Assembly: GCF_002127585.1 (NCBI RefSeq)
Contig: NZ_NEGZ01000002.1
Span: 219,775-283,774, forward strand
Source: Janthinobacterium sp. GW458P
GTDB taxonomy: Bacteria > Pseudomonadota > Gammaproteobacteria > Burkholderiales > Burkholderiaceae_D
DNA length: 64,000 nucleotides
Direction: 5' to 3'
The position numbers and the translations under genes were made by a program. This document shows, piece after piece, positions 16,028-25,387 of this stretch. Positions within the stretch are counted from its first letter, which is position 1, and each line of letters begins with the position of its first letter. The notes beneath the pieces are model-generated. The model searched no databases. It saw nothing but the letters and a program-made list of their open reading frames with translations, and had not been told where the DNA came from.

Positions 16028-18429
16028 GCGCGCTGACGAAGCGCAGCCGCAACACCGGGCGCATGCTTGCCATCGCCTGGGCGCTGGTGGTGGCCCTGCT
16101 GCTCGCGCATAACGCCTACCTGTGGCTGGGCAAGCGCATCGCGCCTGAAACGGACATCCTGGCCCTGCTGCCGGTGCAGGAGCGCGACCCGGTGCTGCAG
16201 GCCTCGTTTACGCACATGGTCGACGCGGCGCAGCAGCGCCTGGTGGTGCTGGTCGGCGCGCCCGACTGGGCCGACGCCAGGCGCGCGGCAGATGCCTACA
16301 GCGCCGTGCTGGCGCGCCATGCGGGCCAGTTCCAGTCCACGCCGCTCGATGAGCAGACGCAGAACGACTGGCTGGCGCTGTTCCAGCAGCACCGCTTGAC
16401 CTTGCTGACGGCGCCGCAGGAGACGCAGCTGCGCCGGGAAGCGCCCGCGTTCTGGCGCGATTCGGCGTTGAGTCAGCTCTACAGTCCTTTCGGCGGGCCG
16501 AAACTGGGCGCCTGGCAGGACGATCCCTTCGGCCTGTTCGGCGGCTGGGTGCAGGAGCGCGCACAGGAAACGCCCGTGCGTCCGCGCGACGGCCATTTGT
16601 TCGTCGCCGACGGCGAGCGCCAGTATGTGCTGCTGCCGATGACCCTCAACCTGCCCGCCTTTTCGCTGGGCGCGCAGGAAGGCGTGTTGCCTGCGCTGGC
16701 GCAAGCCGAAGCGGCGGCGCGGCAAGCCGTGCCCGGCGTGGAAATCATCAGCGCGGGCGTGATCCTGCATGCGGCGGCGGCCAGCAGCCAGGCGGCGGGC
16801 GAAATGTCGACCATCGGCCTGGGGTCCCTGGCCGGCATCATCCTGCTGACGTGGTTCACCTTCCGCTCGTTCAAGCCTATCTCGCTGATCCTGCTGTCGA
16901 TCGGCATCGGCTGCCTGGGTGCCCTGTCCGTGTGCTGGCTGCTGTTTGGCAAAATACACCTGATGACATTGGTGTTTGGCGCCAGCCTGATCGGCGTGGC
17001 GCAGGACTACGGCATTTATTTCTTGTGCAACCGCCTGGGGGCCGATCCGGCGCTCGATTCGCGCACCTTGCTGCGCCGTTTGCTGCCGGGCCTGTGCCTG
17101 ACCCTGCTGGCCGCCGTCATCGGCTACATGGGCCTGGCCCTGACGCCATTCCCCGGTTTGCGCCATATGGCCGTTTTTTCCGCCCTGGGCCTGGTGTTTG
17201 CCTGGCTGACGGTGGTGTTCTGGTTCCCCGCACTGGTCAAAGGCGGCGCCTTGAAGAGCGGCGCGCTGGTCAAACAGTATGGAGCGGCGCGCGCGCACTG
17301 GCCGCTGTTGCGGGCCAACCGCGCCACCCTGGCGGGTGGCGTGCTGTTTGCCCTGTTTGCGCTCTTCGGCATCAGCCGCCTGGGTGTCAACGACGATATC
17401 CGCTTGCTGCAAACGCCGCCCGCGCACCTGATACGCGACCAGATCAAATTGAGCAAATTGCTCGATGGGCCTACGCCGGTGCAGTTCTACCTGGTGCGTG
17501 GCGACAGCGCGGAAGCCGTGCTGCAGCGCGAGGAAGCGTTGAAACAGCGGCTGCTGCCGCTGATCGCGCAAAAGCACATCAGCGGCTACCAGGCCATGTC
17601 GAACTGGGTGCCGTCGCTGCAGACGCAGGCGGCGCGGCGCACGCTGCTCGACACCGCCATCCTGCAGCCGGGCGCCGCGCTCGACTTGCTGGCGCAGGCC
17701 GTTGACGAGGGCCCGGAATGGGCCGGCGCAGTGCGCGCGCAGCTGGCGCAGGCGGGTGCGCCGCTGTCGATCGACGCCTTCCTGAAGGTGCCGGCCAGCG
17801 AGCCATGGCGCCATCTCTGGCTGGGTAAGGTAGAAGGCGGCTATGCCTCCATCGTTGCCCTGCGAGGCATGCAGTACGCGGCCATCCCGCTGCTGGCGCA
17901 GGCGGCCGACGGTCTGCCCGGCGTGCAGTGGGTCGACAAGGTGAGTGAAATTTCCTCGGTGCTGGGCCGCTACCGCGTCTACATGGGTGCGGTGGTGCTG
18001 GGCGCTTACCTGGTTGTATGTGGCTTGCTGCTGCCCCGCTACCGGCGCCGCACCTGGCGCGTCCTGGCGCCCACGGCGCTGGCCAGCGTGGCGGCCCTGG
18101 CCTTGCTGGGCTACCTGGGCATGCCGCTGCAGCTGTTCCACGTGCTGGCGCTGATGCTGCTGCTGGGCGTCGGCGTCGATTACGGCATCTTCATGCAGGA
18201 GCACCCTGGTCGCCGCAACGACACGCCATGGCTGGCCGTGGGCCTGTCGGCGGCGAATACGATTCTGTCTTTCGGCTTGCTGGCCTTGAGCAAGACGGCG
18301 GCATTGCAGGCGTTTGGCCTGACCATGCTGATCGGCACGGCGCTGGTGTGGCTGTTGTCGCCGTGCTTTGCCGAAGCCGATTCCCATCACCGTAGTACAA
18401 AGGCGGCCGATGCCGCAGGAGTGGCCTGA
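16024..18429 (+). CDS. MMPL/RND-superfamily exporter of APE cluster
   Basis: An 801-residue inner-membrane protein with two repeats of one membrane helix, a large periplasmic domain and five further helices, the MMPL plan. The first helix bundle lies near residues 260-400, the second near 655-790; 'GVGVDYGIFMQEH' and 'GVAQDYGIYFLCNRLG' are the proton-relay-type DY motifs in helix 4 of each half. It corresponds to ApeM and would extract the pigment precursor and hand it to the LolA-like carrier. The TTG start at 16024 overlaps the previous stop (TTGA). Confidence 0.85.
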   Translation: MSALTKRSRNTGRMLAIAWALVVALLLAHNAYLWLGKRIAPETDILALLPVQERDPVLQASFTHMVDAAQQRLVVLVGAPDWADARRAADAYSAVLARHAGQFQSTPLDEQTQNDWLALFQQHRLTLLTAPQETQLRREAPAFWRDSALSQLYSPFGGPKLGAWQDDPFGLFGGWVQERAQETPVRPRDGHLFVADGERQYVLLPMTLNLPAFSLGAQEGVLPALAQAEAAARQAVPGVEIISAGVILHAAAASSQAAGEMSTIGLGSLAGIILLTWFTFRSFKPISLILLSIGIGCLGALSVCWLLFGKIHLMTLVFGASLIGVAQDYGIYFLCNRLGADPALDSRTLLRRLLPGLCLTLLAAVIGYMGLALTPFPGLRHMAVFSALGLVFAWLTVVFWFPALVKGGALKSGALVKQYGAARAHWPLLRANRATLAGGVLFALFALFGISRLGVNDDIRLLQTPPAHLIRDQIKLSKLLDGPTPVQFYLVRGDSAEAVLQREEALKQRLLPLIAQKHISGYQAMSNWVPSLQTQAARRTLLDTAILQPGAALDLLAQAVDEGPEWAGAVRAQLAQAGAPLSIDAFLKVPASEPWRHLWLGKVEGGYASIVALRGMQYAAIPLLAQAADGLPGVQWVDKVSEISSVLGRYRVYMGAVVLGAYLVVCGLLLPRYRRRTWRVLAPTALASVAALALLGYLGMPLQLFHVLALMLLLGVGVDYGIFMQEHPGRRNDTPWLAVGLSAANTILSFGLLALSKTAALQAFGLTMLIGTALVWLLSPCFAEADSHHRSTKAADAAGVA

Positions 18430-18986
18430 TGGCTTTGCGATATACATCATCGATAGCGACGCTGATGCTGGCGGTACTGGCGGGCTGCGCCAGCGCGCCG
18501 CCCGCCGCGCCGGCGCGGCTGGGCCTGAAGCTGGCGCCGCAGGCGCTGGGCGCCAGCGTCAGCGTGCAGCAACATTTGATCGTGGAGCGGGCAGGGCGCA
18601 TCGACGAACTCGATGCGGCGCTGGAAGTGGAGCCGTCGCACCTCGACCTGGTGGGGCTGGCCTTCGGCCAGCGCGTGCTGTCGCTGCATTACGACGGCAA
18701 CGAAGTGAGTTCCTGGCGCCACCTGATGCTGCCGGCACAGGTGCGCGCCGAAGACGTACTGGAAGACATGCAACTGACCCTGTGGCCGCGCGCGGCCATC
18801 GAGCAGGCTTTGCCGTCTGGCTGGCGCATCGAGGACAGCGGCTTGCGCCGCACCCTGTTCCTGCATGACGAAGCGGTGACGGTGATCGATTACAGCGCGA
18901 TGCCGCGCTGGAGCGGCACGGTGGTGCTCGACAACCTGCGCTACCGCTATCGCCTGACGATACAGAACGCCCCGGAAGGAAGCTGA
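18429..18986 (+). CDS. DUF3261 outer-membrane lipoprotein of APE cluster
   Basis: The 185-residue protein begins with a lipoprotein signal peptide whose lipobox is LAGC (Cys19). The rest matches the DUF3261 family found in APE and related pigment clusters (ApeN counterpart), with strands such as 'QRVLSLHYDGNEVSSWRH'. It probably receives the lipidated pigment at the outer membrane, as LolB does for lipoproteins; this is inference from context. TGATG overlaps the exporter stop. Confidence 0.8.
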   Translation: MALRYTSSIATLMLAVLAGCASAPPAAPARLGLKLAPQALGASVSVQQHLIVERAGRIDELDAALEVEPSHLDLVGLAFGQRVLSLHYDGNEVSSWRHLMLPAQVRAEDVLEDMQLTLWPRAAIEQALPSGWRIEDSGLRRTLFLHDEAVTVIDYSAMPRWSGTVVLDNLRYRYRLTIQNAPEGS

Positions 18987-20177
18987 ATGGCTGGCTTGAC
19001 TGCGTATTTGAATGACTGCGGCATCGTCTGCGCGCTGGGAGCCAGCCGCGCGGAAGTGCGCGCACGCCTGTTCGCCGCGCACAGCGGCGTGGTGCCCACC
19101 GGGTTGTACACGCCAGGGTGCGTGCTGCCGCTGGGCCTGGTCGACGTGGCCCTGCCCAGCGTGGAGCACCACGCCATCGCGGCGCGCAGCCGCAACAACC
19201 GGATGGCGCTGGCGGCGCTGGCGCAAATCCGCCCTGCCGTGGAACATGCCATCGCGCGCTATGGCGCGGACCGGGTAGCCGTGGTGATCGGTACGAGTAC
19301 TTCGGGCATCGCCGAGACGGAAGATGCCATTGCCCGGCATGTAACGGACGGCGGTTTGCCGGACGCCTTTCACTATGGTCAGCAGGAGATGGCATCGCCG
19401 GCGCTGATGCTGGCCGAAGAGCTGGGCATCGATGGCCCGGCCCTCGTGCATTCGAGCGCCTGTTCGTCAAGCGCCAAGGCGATGGCCAGCGCGGCGCGCC
19501 TGCTGCGCATGGGCTTGTGCGACGCCGTACTGACGGGCGGCGTCGATACCCTGTGCGGCTTTACCGTGGCGGGATTCTCCGCACTGGCCTCCGTCAGCGC
19601 GCAACGCTGCAATCCTCTGGGTGCGGGGCGCGACGGCATCAATATCGGCGAGGGTGCGGCCCTGTTCCTGATGACGGCGGAACGTGCCGCCGTGGCCCTG
19701 CGTGGTTGGGGCGAGTCGTCCGACGGCCATCACATGTCGGCCCCCGATCCCGAAGGCGGCGGCGCGCGGCTGGCCATCGGCCAGGCCCTGGCGCGCGCTG
19801 GCATCACGGCGGCGCAGGTCGACTACGTGAATTTGCACGGCACGGCCACGCTGCAGAACGATGCGATGGAAGCGCGCGTGGTGTCCGACCTGTTCGGCGG
19901 CACGGTGACGGCCAGTTCCACCAAGCCGCTGACTGGCCACGCGCTGGGCGCTGCGGCGGCCATCGAGGCGGCGCTGTGCTGGCTGGCGATGCAGGACGAT
20001 AACGCCGAGGGCTTCTTGCCGCCGCACCTGTGGGACGGCGTGCCTGATGAATCCCTGCCGCCGCTGCGCCTGGCCTTGCCCGGCGCGCGTCTGGGGCGAC
20101 CGCTGGCCTGGGCGCTGAGCAATTCGTTTGCCTTTGGCGGCTCAAATGCCGCCTTGCTGTTCGGGAGGGGAGCATGA
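18987..20177 (+). CDS. apeO: APE ketosynthase (partner of chain-length factor)
   Basis: A 396-residue beta-ketoacyl-ACP synthase with the full catalytic triad: C159 in 'SSACSSSAKAMAS', H284 in 'NLHGTATLQND' and H318 in 'LTGHALGAAAAIEA'. Its class matches ApeO, which forms a heterodimer with ApeC and carries out repeated condensations of malonyl-ACP on the aryl starter. It starts at the base after the lipoprotein stop and overlaps apeP in ATGA. Confidence 0.87.
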   Translation: MAGLTAYLNDCGIVCALGASRAEVRARLFAAHSGVVPTGLYTPGCVLPLGLVDVALPSVEHHAIAARSRNNRMALAALAQIRPAVEHAIARYGADRVAVVIGTSTSGIAETEDAIARHVTDGGLPDAFHYGQQEMASPALMLAEELGIDGPALVHSSACSSSAKAMASAARLLRMGLCDAVLTGGVDTLCGFTVAGFSALASVSAQRCNPLGAGRDGINIGEGAALFLMTAERAAVALRGWGESSDGHHMSAPDPEGGGARLAIGQALARAGITAAQVDYVNLHGTATLQNDAMEARVVSDLFGGTVTASSTKPLTGHALGAAAAIEAALCWLAMQDDNAEGFLPPHLWDGVPDESLPPLRLALPGARLGRPLAWALSNSFAFGGSNAALLFGRGA

Positions 20178-20647
20178 ATTTTCCGGATATCCGCGACCTT
20201 GTCCCGCATTCCGGCGCCATGGTGCTGCTTGACCGGGTGCTCTCGGCCGATGCTGAAAACCTGTGCGCCGAGGTGCGCATCCATGCCGGCAGTGTGTTTT
20301 ATGACGCGTCGGCGGCCGGTGTCGGCAGCTGGGTCGGTATGGAATACATGGCGCAGGCGATCGCCGCGCATGCGGGCTATCGTGCCCGCCTGGCTGGCGC
20401 GCCCGTGAAGATCGGTTTCTTGCTGGGGGCGCGGCGCTACGAAGCGCAGGTGCCCCTGTTTGCCGCTGGCAGCGTGCTGCAGGTGCAGGTACAGCAAGCC
20501 TTGCAAGGCGAGAACGGACTGGGCGCTTTCGAGTGCCGTATCGAGAGGGCGGGCGTCGTGCTGGCGCAGGCGACGATCACGGTGTTTCAGCCCGAGGATG
20601 CAAAGCAATTTCTGCAGGAGAGTATGAATGGAGCGCAGCATGAGTAA
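20174..20647 (+). CDS. apeP: APE 3-hydroxyacyl-ACP dehydratase
   Basis: A 157-residue hotdog dehydratase of the FabZ/FabA class with catalytic H12 in 'VPHSGAMVLLD' and E57 in 'GMEYMAQAIAAHAG'. In APE synthesis ApeP works with the ApeI domain (here the C-terminal part of the 8,780 gene) to dehydrate the beta-hydroxy intermediate and keep the double bond. It is coupled on both sides by overlaps. Confidence 0.87.
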   Translation: MNFPDIRDLVPHSGAMVLLDRVLSADAENLCAEVRIHAGSVFYDASAAGVGSWVGMEYMAQAIAAHAGYRARLAGAPVKIGFLLGARRYEAQVPLFAAGSVLQVQVQQALQGENGLGAFECRIERAGVVLAQATITVFQPEDAKQFLQESMNGAQHE

Positions 20648-21365
20648 AAGTGTGTTGGTGACGGGATCGTCGCGCGGCATCGGCAAGGCGATCGCCTTGC
20701 GCATGGCCCGCGATGGCTTTGACGTGGTGCTGCATTGCCGCAGCGCGCGCGCGGAAGCGGAAGCGGTGGCGCAGCAGGTGGCGGCGCTGGGACGCGCGGC
20801 GCGCGTGCTGCAGTTCGATATCGGCGATCGTGCCGCGGCAGCTGCCGCGCTGGAAGCGGACATCGCCGAACATGGCTGCTATTACGGGGTCGTGTGCAAT
20901 GCCGGCGTGGCGCGCGACAATGCATTTCCCGCCATGTCAGGCGAGGATTGGGACATTGTCCTGCAAACCAATCTTGATGGTTTCTACAATGTGCTCAATC
21001 CGCTGGTCATGCCGATGGTTCAGCGGCGCAAGCCGGGGCGCATCGTCACCATGGCGTCTGTCTCGGGGCTGATCGGCAACCGGGGACAAGTCAATTACAG
21101 CGCCGCCAAGGCCGGCATCATCGGCGCCACCAAGGCGCTGGCGCTGGAACTGGCCAAGCGCGCCATCACGGTCAACTGCGTGGCGCCTGGCCTGATTGAA
21201 ACGGACATGATCAGCGACGTGCCGCTCGACGAAGCGCTGAAGATGATTCCTGCGCGCCGCGTCGGCACGCCGGAAGAAGTGGCCGCCGCCGTCAGTTTCC
21301 TTGTCGGCGAGGAAGCGGGCTACATCACGCGCCAGGTCATTTCCGTCAATGGAGGCATGGCATGA
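20640..21365 (+). CDS. apeQ: APE 3-ketoacyl-ACP reductase (FabG-like)
   Basis: A 241-residue short-chain dehydrogenase/reductase. The NADPH loop TGSSRGIG is at residues 8-15 and the catalytic set is S140, Y153 and K157. It reduces the beta-keto group after each ApeO condensation. Two starts are possible: ATG at 20640 with GGAG six bases before it, or ATG at 20628 with AGGAG seven bases before it, which would add four residues. The later one gives the eight-base stop overlap seen elsewhere in this operon. Confidence 0.88.
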   Translation: MSKSVLVTGSSRGIGKAIALRMARDGFDVVLHCRSARAEAEAVAQQVAALGRAARVLQFDIGDRAAAAAALEADIAEHGCYYGVVCNAGVARDNAFPAMSGEDWDIVLQTNLDGFYNVLNPLVMPMVQRRKPGRIVTMASVSGLIGNRGQVNYSAAKAGIIGATKALALELAKRAITVNCVAPGLIETDMISDVPLDEALKMIPARRVGTPEEVAAAVSFLVGEEAGYITRQVISVNGGMA

Positions 21366-22594
21366 GCCGCCGGGTCGCAGTGACCGGCATGGCCGGCATC
21401 AGCCCGATCGGCAACGACTGGCCGTCCATCCGCCAGCGCCTGGGAGCATACCGCAACGCCGTCGTGCGCATGGGGGAATGGGCCGATTACGAAGGCTTGA
21501 ATACGCAGCTGGGGGCTCCGGCCGCGCCGTTCGCGCTGACGGAACGGTACAACCGCAAGGCCGTGCGCAGCATGGGCCGCATCGCGCTGATGGCGACGCG
21601 CGCCAGTGAACTGGCGCTGGAACACGCGGGCCTGGCCGGGCACCCGATGGTGACGAGCGGGCAGATGGGCATTTCCTTCGGCTCGTCGGCGGGCACGCCG
21701 AGCGCCATCGGCGACTTTGGCCGCATGATGGAAGAGCGCACCACCAAGGGCATCAACGCCACCACCTACATCAAGATGATGGCGCACACGGCGCCCGTCA
21801 ACATCGGCGTGTTCTTTGGCGTCACGGGAAGAGTCATTACCACGTCGAGCGCCTGTACCTCGGGCAGCCAGGGCATCGGCTACGCCTACGAGGCGATCGC
21901 CGGCGGCAAGCAGCTGGCGATGATCGCCGGCGGCGCCGAGGAGCTGTGCGCCACCGAGGCGGCCGTCTTCGACACCCTGTTCGCCACCAGCACGCGCAAT
22001 GACGACGGCCACACGACGCCGCGCCCTTTCGACGCCAGCCGCGATGGCCTGGTCATCGGCGAGGGCGCCGGCTGCCTGATCCTGGAAGAATTCGAGCACG
22101 CGCAGGCGCGCGGCGCCACCATCCATGCGGAACTGGTGGGCTTCGGCACGAACAGCGATGGCTGCCACGTGACCCAGCCCAACGCCGCGACCATGCGCCA
22201 GGCGATGCTGCTGGCGCTGGCCGACGCCGGCCTGCAGCCATCCGACATCGGTTACATCAACGCGCACGGCACCGGCACGCAGCAGGGCGATATTGCCGAA
22301 TCGCAGGCCACGTTCGAAGTGTTTGGCGACCGTACGCCTATCAGTTCGCTGAAAAGCTACATGGGCCACACCCTGGGCGCCTGCGGCGCGCTGGAGGCGT
22401 GGATCAGCATCGAGATGATGCGCGAAGGCTGGTTTGCGCCGACCATCAACCTGCAGCAGGTGGACCCGCAATGCGCGCCGCTCGACTACATCGCCGGCGA
22501 AGGCCGGGCCATCGAATCCGAGTATGTGATGTCAAACAATTTTGCCTTTGGCGGCATCAACACGTCGCTGATTTTTAAACGCTACCGGCCGTGA
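21362..22594 (+). CDS. apeR: APE initiating-type ketosynthase
   Basis: A 410-residue ketosynthase with C165 in 'SSACTSGSQGIGYAYEA', H302 in 'INAHGTGTQQGD' and H336 in 'SYMGHTLGACGALEA'. It matches ApeR, the second, homodimeric ketosynthase of APE systems that is thought to act on early or aryl-primed steps. It overlaps apeQ in ATGA and is the last gene of the cluster; 73 bases follow before the next gene. With apeO and apeC it completes the condensing set. Confidence 0.87.
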   Translation: MSRRVAVTGMAGISPIGNDWPSIRQRLGAYRNAVVRMGEWADYEGLNTQLGAPAAPFALTERYNRKAVRSMGRIALMATRASELALEHAGLAGHPMVTSGQMGISFGSSAGTPSAIGDFGRMMEERTTKGINATTYIKMMAHTAPVNIGVFFGVTGRVITTSSACTSGSQGIGYAYEAIAGGKQLAMIAGGAEELCATEAAVFDTLFATSTRNDDGHTTPRPFDASRDGLVIGEGAGCLILEEFEHAQARGATIHAELVGFGTNSDGCHVTQPNAATMRQAMLLALADAGLQPSDIGYINAHGTGTQQGDIAESQATFEVFGDRTPISSLKSYMGHTLGACGALEAWISIEMMREGWFAPTINLQQVDPQCAPLDYIAGEGRAIESEYVMSNNFAFGGINTSLIFKRYRP

Positions 22595-22667
22595 CGCCCG
22601 TTTGTGCCGGCGCAAACGGCAAGTGTGGCCCCTTTCGTACTATCTCTATCTAATCGAGGAAAACAGC

Positions 22668-23117
22668 ATGAAAAAAATGATTATCCTGGCGGCAATGAGC
22701 GCAGTGCTGACGGTTGCCCTGCCGGCACAGGCAGGCGATACCAAACACATGATGTCGATCGCCAATGCGATGACCGCCAACGATGCCCAGGCGCGCCTGG
22801 GCGATACCGTCAAATTCTATTTTGGCGACCAGGCAACGCCGCCGATTGCTACGCGCATCAGCAGCGACAAGACGAGCCAGAAAACCAATGGCGTCGGCAA
22901 GTCGGCGGAAACCTCGTGCAACTGGGCCTTCCTGTCGGCCATGCTGGCGCTGCAAAAGCGCGCCCAGTCGGTGGGTGCCGATGCCGTCGTCAATATCGTC
23001 AGCAATTACAAGAACGTGGAAAATTCCAGCGCCACGGACTTCGAGTGCCACGAAGGCACCATGATGACGGGCGTGGCCTTGAAGGGGGAGTTCGTGAAGT
23101 TGAAAGCAGCGAAGTAA
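22668..23117 (+). CDS. Small secreted protein of unknown function (often mislabelled excinuclease subunit)
   Basis: The ATG at 22668 has GAGGA about 9 bases upstream and opens a 149-residue protein with a Sec signal peptide ending 'LPAQA' near residue 22. The conserved core is 'KFYFGDQATPPIATR', 'CNWAFLSAMLALQKRAQSVGADAVVNIVS' and 'FECHEGTMMTGVALKG', with two cysteines that may pair. Proteins of this kind in databases are often called 'excinuclease ABC subunit A', for which there is no domain support here. It is not a known APE gene. Confidence 0.7.
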   Translation: MKKMIILAAMSAVLTVALPAQAGDTKHMMSIANAMTANDAQARLGDTVKFYFGDQATPPIATRISSDKTSQKTNGVGKSAETSCNWAFLSAMLALQKRAQSVGADAVVNIVSNYKNVENSSATDFECHEGTMMTGVALKGEFVKLKAAK

Positions 23118-23243
23118 GCAGCGCAGTAGCGGTAAGCAAGAAGCAGCAGGAAGCACCAGGGTAGTCCTCCACATCGGTAAGCGGCGCAATCAGACGCAAC
23201 GATTGCGTCAGGGAGCCATTTCAATAAAAAGTAGAAAGAGAAT

Positions 23244-23840
23244 ATGCAAAAAGTATCGAAAACGGTCATTCTGGCTGGCGCAGTGCTGGCCTTGACCATG
23301 TTGCAAGGCTGCGCTACGCGCATCAAGGCATCGTCGACGACCAATCCGCCGCCGAGCGAGGCTTTCTCGTCGTTTGGCCGCATTGAAGTCAAGCCGACGG
23401 TCTTTGCCGAAGGCTACAAGGGCAACCAGGCCGGCATGGCGAAGATCGACGAGAATATCCGCAAGGACCTGGCCGAATCGCTGACCAGCTGGAATGCCGC
23501 CCCGGCCAATGGCCGCGTGCTGATCATCGAGCCGATCGTCGAAGAAATCCAGTTCAAGAGCGGCGCCAAGCGTGTACTGCTGGGCCCACTGGCCGGCAGC
23601 TCGGGCGTGCGCATGCGCGTCATGATCCGCGACAACAAGGGCGCCCTGGTTGCGACGCCGGAGTTCTTCCAGCGTGCGGATGCGATGGCGGCCGGATTCA
23701 CGTTTGGCGTGCACGATAACCTGATGCTGACCCGCATCGCCAACCTGACCAGTGCTTACATCAAGGCCAATTATGTACGTGCCGAAGGCGGCCCGACTGG
23801 CGCCGATAATAAAGCGGTCGAAGCAGCAATGACGAACTAA
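23244..23840 (+). CDS. DUF4410-type lipoprotein
   Basis: A 198-residue protein with a lipoprotein signal peptide (lipobox LQGC, Cys23) and the DUF4410-like body: 'FGRIEVKPTVFAEGYKGNQ', 'RVLIIEPIVEEIQFKSGAKR' and 'GSSGVRMRVMIRDNKGALV'. It probably sits in the outer membrane facing the periplasm; the function of the family is unknown. A good ribosome site (AGAAAGAGAAT) precedes the ATG. It lies between the small secreted protein and the PPTase and may share their transcript. Confidence 0.72.
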   Translation: MQKVSKTVILAGAVLALTMLQGCATRIKASSTTNPPPSEAFSSFGRIEVKPTVFAEGYKGNQAGMAKIDENIRKDLAESLTSWNAAPANGRVLIIEPIVEEIQFKSGAKRVLLGPLAGSSGVRMRVMIRDNKGALVATPEFFQRADAMAAGFTFGVHDNLMLTRIANLTSAYIKANYVRAEGGPTGADNKAVEAAMTN

Positions 23841-23972
23841 GACGGGCGCGGCGCGCAAGCGCTGGCAGGCCTGCTGATAGTGGCAGCGACGGGCAACCGC
23901 GCTGCCATTTTTTTGCCGCATGCATGCTGGCAATTTGTGGCAGACTGCGCCTTTGCCTATCCAGACCTTGTC

Positions 23973-24596
23973 ATGCCATCAGCCTTGCCCAGTACCGGCG
24001 CCAGCATCTGGCTGCTCGATTCCCGCCGCATTGATCTCGCGCAGATCGGTCTCTATGAAGCCTGGCTGGGTGCAGCTGAAGCGACCCGATACGCGGGCTT
24101 TCTGCGGCCGCAGCGCCGGCGCCAGTTCCTGCTGGGGCGTGCTTTGCTGCGCGCAGCCATGGGGGACATGCTCCAGGTGGCGCCGGCCGCCATCGCGCTG
24201 GAAGAGCGGCCAGGCCAGGCGCCGCGGCTGCTGGCCCCCGCCGTAGCTGTCCATTTCAGCATCTCGCACAGCGGCAACTGGGTGGCCTGCGCGCTCAGTG
24301 GCGCGACGCCGCTGGGACTCGATATCGAGCTGCAGGACCCGCGGCGCGACGTGCTGGCGCTGGCGCGCCAGGCGTTCGGCGCGGCCGTGGCGGCGGCGCT
24401 GGAACAGCTGCCGCCGCAAGAGCGCCGGGCGGCGTTTTACCGGCGCTGGAGCGAGGCGGAGGCGCGCTACAAGCTGGGCGTGGAGGCGGCCAGCTGCGTG
24501 GCGCTGGCGCATGCTGAACTGTCCATCGTGTTGTGCAGCGCGGCGCCGCTGGCGCAGCCGCCGCTCCTGATCCTGTCCGGTCTGGCGCCGGATTAG
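23973..24596 (+). CDS. 4'-phosphopantetheinyl transferase (Sfp/AcpT type)
   Basis: A 207-residue PPTase: 'FSISHSGNWVACALS' near residue 92, the metal site 'LGLDIELQDP' (D117, E119) and 'RRWSEAEARYKLG' (W159, E163, K167). It converts apo-ACPs to the holo form with coenzyme A; the two ACPs of the nearby APE cluster are the obvious substrates. The ATG at 23973 gives the usual family length; a longer frame from GTG 23880 is less likely. It ends tail-to-tail with the next minus-strand gene, overlapping by four bases. Confidence 0.87.
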   Translation: MPSALPSTGASIWLLDSRRIDLAQIGLYEAWLGAAEATRYAGFLRPQRRRQFLLGRALLRAAMGDMLQVAPAAIALEERPGQAPRLLAPAVAVHFSISHSGNWVACALSGATPLGLDIELQDPRRDVLALARQAFGAAVAAALEQLPPQERRAAFYRRWSEAEARYKLGVEAASCVALAHAELSIVLCSAAPLAQPPLLILSGLAPD

Positions 24597-25387
24597 TTGC
24601 CGCGCACCACGATTTCCTGCGCCTTCGGTTCGCGCTGCCGCATGAAGCGCACGATGGAGTCGACGGTGACGACGTCGATCTGGCGCGTCATGCGGCGCTC
24701 GAACGGGTGGTCGTCGAAAGCGATATTGGCGCGGAACATGCGCGCGCCCAGGCGCGTGGCGGCCGGTATGCTCAGCGTTTGCGGCGCGTAGCTGGCGCTG
24801 CGCAGCCAGGCTTGCGCTTCGGCGCGCGTTTCGATCTTGCCTGGCTCGTTGCTGGCGGCGGCCAGGGTTTCCAGCACCCACTGGTTGGAGTTCTGGTACT
24901 TGGTGGAAAACGGGTAGGCCAGCATATTGTAGTGGGGCTCATGCAGGCGCTTGGGCGTGTTCGACGTCAGCAGGCGCGCCAGTTGCTGCTGCGTATCCTG
25001 GCCGGGAATCAGGATCAGCGTTTCATACATGAAGACATCATCCATGAAGAAATTGCCCAAGCCTTCGTTGTACAGCGACGATTGCGCCGTGCCGCATTCA
25101 TTGAGTTCATGCACCACCAGCCAGCGGCCCTTCGGGTGGTCGCGCCAGGCCAGCGCCATGTGCGAATAGCGCAAATTGTACTTCGACAGGTCCTGCCCGG
25201 CGCGCGCCACCAGCGCCACCTGCGCGCCCGAGGCGTCGAGCGCCTGCAGGGTCTTTTGCGCCAGGTCCATCGATTTGACGAGGGTGGTCGCGTCCGTTGG
25301 CTTTTCCTCGCACGAGCGCCCCGCGTGGGCGGCGCCGGCCAGGACCAGGCTGATGACGATGACGGTCAGGCGTTTCATGGGGTTCAC
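24593..25387 (-). CDS. DUF2145-family secreted protein
   Basis: The 264-residue protein has a signal peptide (cleavage after 'GAAHA') and the DUF2145 core 'RYSHMALAWRDHPKGRW', 'VVHELNECGTAQSSLYNEG' and 'LGNFFMDD'. The H-E and C-G-T residues resemble a peptidase- or transpeptidase-like site, but no activity is established for the family. ATG at 25378 (MKRLTV) is a possible later start. It overlaps the gene upstream by four bases, so three minus-strand genes form one operon. Confidence 0.75.
   Translation of the reverse strand: MNPMKRLTVIVISLVLAGAAHAGRSCEEKPTDATTLVKSMDLAQKTLQALDASGAQVALVARAGQDLSKYNLRYSHMALAWRDHPKGRWLVVHELNECGTAQSSLYNEGLGNFFMDDVFMYETLILIPGQDTQQQLARLLTSNTPKRLHEPHYNMLAYPFSTKYQNSNQWVLETLAAASNEPGKIETRAEAQAWLRSASYAPQTLSIPAATRLGARMFRANIAFDDHPFERRMTRQIDVVTVDSIVRFMRQREPKAQEIVVRGN

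Noticed and set aside
15277-18450. Open frame of 1,057 codons on the minus strand opposite the LolA-like and MMPL genes
   Set aside because: Same cause: codon bias of the true plus-strand genes. Sequence is low in complexity and unlike any protein family.
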